From positions 8,454,501 through 8,518,500 of the forward strand of contig JAHHIN020000030.1 of assembly GCA_019925095.2 (NCBI GenBank): DNA of 64,000 bases, given 5' to 3'. Within the stretch, counting starts at the first letter, position 1. Every line of letters begins with the position of its first letter. This stretch comes from Dendrolimus kikuchii (lineage: Eukaryota; Arthropoda; Insecta; Lepidoptera; Lasiocampidae). Shown here piece by piece: positions 62,001 to 64,000 of this stretch. A program made the position numbers and the translations under genes. The notes beneath the pieces are model-generated. The model was not told the origin of the DNA. It was given only the letters and a program-made list of their open reading frames with translations, and did no database searches.

Positions 62001-63785
62001 TATTTCGAATCCACGTTCCAAATATCTCCCAGACAAGTCATGTGACCAAGGTCTTCATATTCGTGCATGAACTTATGGTACTGAGCTTTGAGATCAGGTT
62101 ATCTTTCTAATTTCGATTCAATATTGATAAGTCTGCGAATTGCCATTTGACTTGAATCACCAAGCTCGACTGGTGCTCGAAATGGATATTTGACAACATA
62201 TCGACCCGTGTCGTCACGCCAGTGATCCTTGAAAAACATTTCTTCGGCTAATACATCTTCTGGGTTACGCGGTGGCTCAGAAGGTACGTTTTCAGTTTCC
62301 CAAAAAGAATGCATAATCTGGTCCAAGTTCGTATTTAATGCACAAAAGGATACATCTCTATCCCCATTAGCTGTAGCATCGATTCCGTTAACAAGGTTAT
62401 GGAGTTCTGTCATTACGTAACCAAAGATTGAGCTCATTGCGACTGGTAAACCTGCGACACGCGGAAGAATCTTGTTTCCATCGTAGATGTACGGAAACAA
62501 ATCACCGGCTAACAATAAGTCAAGAGGAGCGGGCTTGTAAAAGTCGGGGTCAGCCAACGTAAGACCTTGGAACTCAAGTAAGACTTTGTTAGACAAAGGC
62601 ATTGTAGGTATGTTACCAGCAATGTTAGTAACAATGACTGCGTCAGTGAACAAGATAGGACCGGCAGTATGACGAGGCTTGACTTGACAAGTTGTCAAAC
62701 CGAAATCTTGAACCCTATTTCCACCGAGACCAATGGGTTCAAAACTACATTTGCGTGATTTTAACCCTAACCTTTTCGCACAGTCTTGAGTTATGTAGCT
62801 CGACATAGCGCCGCTGTCGATTATAGCACGCACAGCATGGTACTGGCCCCAACTATCCGCTACGTGTACAATTGCGGTGCCGAGCAACACTGTCGAATTT
62901 GCGGAACACGTTAACGCAATAGCATTATAATTCGAGTTTCCAGAAGAATCTATGTGTAATGTATGATGATGCTTATTTTTGCAAATTGAGCAAAGGAACT
63001 TGGACGGACAAGCGTCAATAGAATGAGCACGCAAGCAATTTTCGCATAACTTTAATTCTTTAATTTTATTGAGACGCTGCGCAGGCGTCAGATTGTTATA
63101 TTCTAAACATCGATAAATAGAATGTGTTCCTTTACAATACAAACACTCCATGGATTTCATTGACAAACAAGGTTGGTTTGTATTGACGGCAGCTGACAAC
63201 AAAGACGGTCGCTGCATATTTGAAAAATTGTTCGATTTTTTAGAAACAGAAGGATTCACCTTATTTTGTCCACGAGTTACACTTTTAGTACTAGTGGAAT
63301 TAGTAGTACACTGCGACATTTCAAGGACCCGTACATGTTTTTCGATAAATTGTATTAGTTCATCAAAATCACGCAATTCATTTTGCCCAAAACAACGCTC
63401 AAACTCACGCCTGGTGCGTGGATCAAGGTTACGTAACGCGATATAAAATAAAATAAATGAAGATAAGTCAGTAATTTTCAAACTTTTAAGTGCCCTAATG
63501 TTTTCTTGAAATGTTTGTAAAAAATCATTAAGTCCCGACACTGACTCCTGTACTAAAGGCTTAAAATTAAATATTTTATCAAGATAATTAGTCGCCAACG
63601 CTCGTCTGTTCTCATAACGCTTGACTAAGGAGTCCCAAACGATGTGGTAATTTTCAGATGTAACAGGCATAGACTTAACAATCGTTTGCGCAGGCCCGCT
63701 AACAGCCGACAATAAATAATAAAACTTTTCGATATCTGCGATATGTGTGTTATTATGTATTAAGCTTAGATCATATAAACGTCTA
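59015..63785 (-). pseudogene. Third BEL/Pao element: gag-pol, one stop
   Basis: The minus-strand frame runs from the gag core (HNNTHIADIEKFYY at about 63.75 kb) through Cys clusters (CLYCKGTHSIYRC, CSICKNKHHHT). The protease has IIDSGAMSSY, with Ser where Thr is usual. The reverse transcriptase has TAFFMDDLLWS, RNase H has GFCDASSRGYAA and LLFTDSSVVLAW, and the integrase has VVSDNGTNFV and PPTGSHFGGLYEA. A single TAA at 62099-62101 interrupts it just before the reverse transcriptase. The gag N-terminus is missing beyond 63785. It is a family distinct from the other two, and close to intact. Confidence 0.9.
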
Positions 63786-63920
63786 GATCACGCATCAATT
63801 GCACAAAAACGGCCCAAAAACAGTGCACCAAAATTGGTGCACTGGCTTCAGTAGCTTCCCACGCCTGTTAGTGTCGTTTCAATTACTTTACTGGTTAGAG
63901 CTCTCGCAAAAGAAATAATT

Positions 63921-64000
63921 ATGCCGGCCTGCGCTATTAAAATGTGTCGGAACTATTTTAAAACGGGAAAGGATAAGGATGAGATGTCATTTAATCGGAA
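63921..64000 (+). CDS. THAP-domain protein, 5' end (runs off the window)
   Basis: The ATG is followed by PACAIKMCRNYFKTGKDK and MSFNR. This matches the start of a THAP zinc finger (C2CH: the first two Cys and the following F). THAP proteins are DNA-binding proteins related to P-element transposases. The gene could be a host regulator or a transposon gene. A 24-base palindrome lies 77 bases upstream. Only 26 codons are visible. Confidence 0.6.
   Translation, partial: MPACAIKMCRNYFKTGKDKDEMSFNR

Overview
The window looks like a piece of an insect nuclear genome, most likely a moth or butterfly. It is AT-rich, has intron-containing gene fragments with GT/AG borders, and is packed with transposon families I associate with Lepidoptera: small Helitrons inserted between A and T, RTE-type LINEs with TATG tails, BEL/Pao and Copia elements, and a Polinton. 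There are no bacterial operons, no rRNA and no CRISPR. The species call is inference.

Host genes are few and broken up by transposons. All clear host exons are on the minus strand. (1) A lysine-rich gene of unknown function is represented by exons at 8159-7801, 4465-4322 and 1550-1362, whose splice phases agree. (2) An astacin-like (M12A) gene has exons at 41941-41760, 38418-38280 and 17720-17587, again with matching phases. Its zinc-binding motif is lost, so it is a pseudoenzyme or a decaying gene. (3) A large M17 aminopeptidase exon (21235-22032) lies inside the long astacin intron. (4) The start of a THAP-domain protein runs off the right edge (63921-64000, plus strand).

Layout: 0-8 kb holds the lysine-rich exons amid MITEs, Helitrons, RTE fragments and an LTR. 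8.2-15.8 kb holds an RTE LINE fused at several rearranged junctions to an open Copia element with identical surviving LTR sequence. 15.8-22 kb holds LINE relics, a 0.73-kb MITE, an astacin exon and the aminopeptidase exon. 22.1-35.3 kb is a 13.2-kb Polinton/Maverick with open genes. 35.3-42 kb holds SINE, RTE and Jockey-like fragments, a solo LTR with target duplication and two astacin exons. 42-52.3 kb holds two different BEL/Pao elements with a degraded DNA transposon carrying a YqaJ-type nuclease relic between them. 52.7-56.8 kb is a CR1/L2-like LINE. 57.9-58.1 kb is a Helitron. 58.4-63.8 kb is a third BEL/Pao element.

The Polinton is the most coherent system. It encodes a protein-primed family B DNA polymerase, a packaging ATPase, a retroviral-type integrase with chromodomain, major and minor capsid candidates, an adenovirus-type protease and three smaller proteins. 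All genes of the unique part read on the minus strand. Its terminal inverted repeats are about 1.6 kb long. They duplicate the whole protease gene and the C-terminal half of the capsid gene, and two of its genes appear to be spliced.
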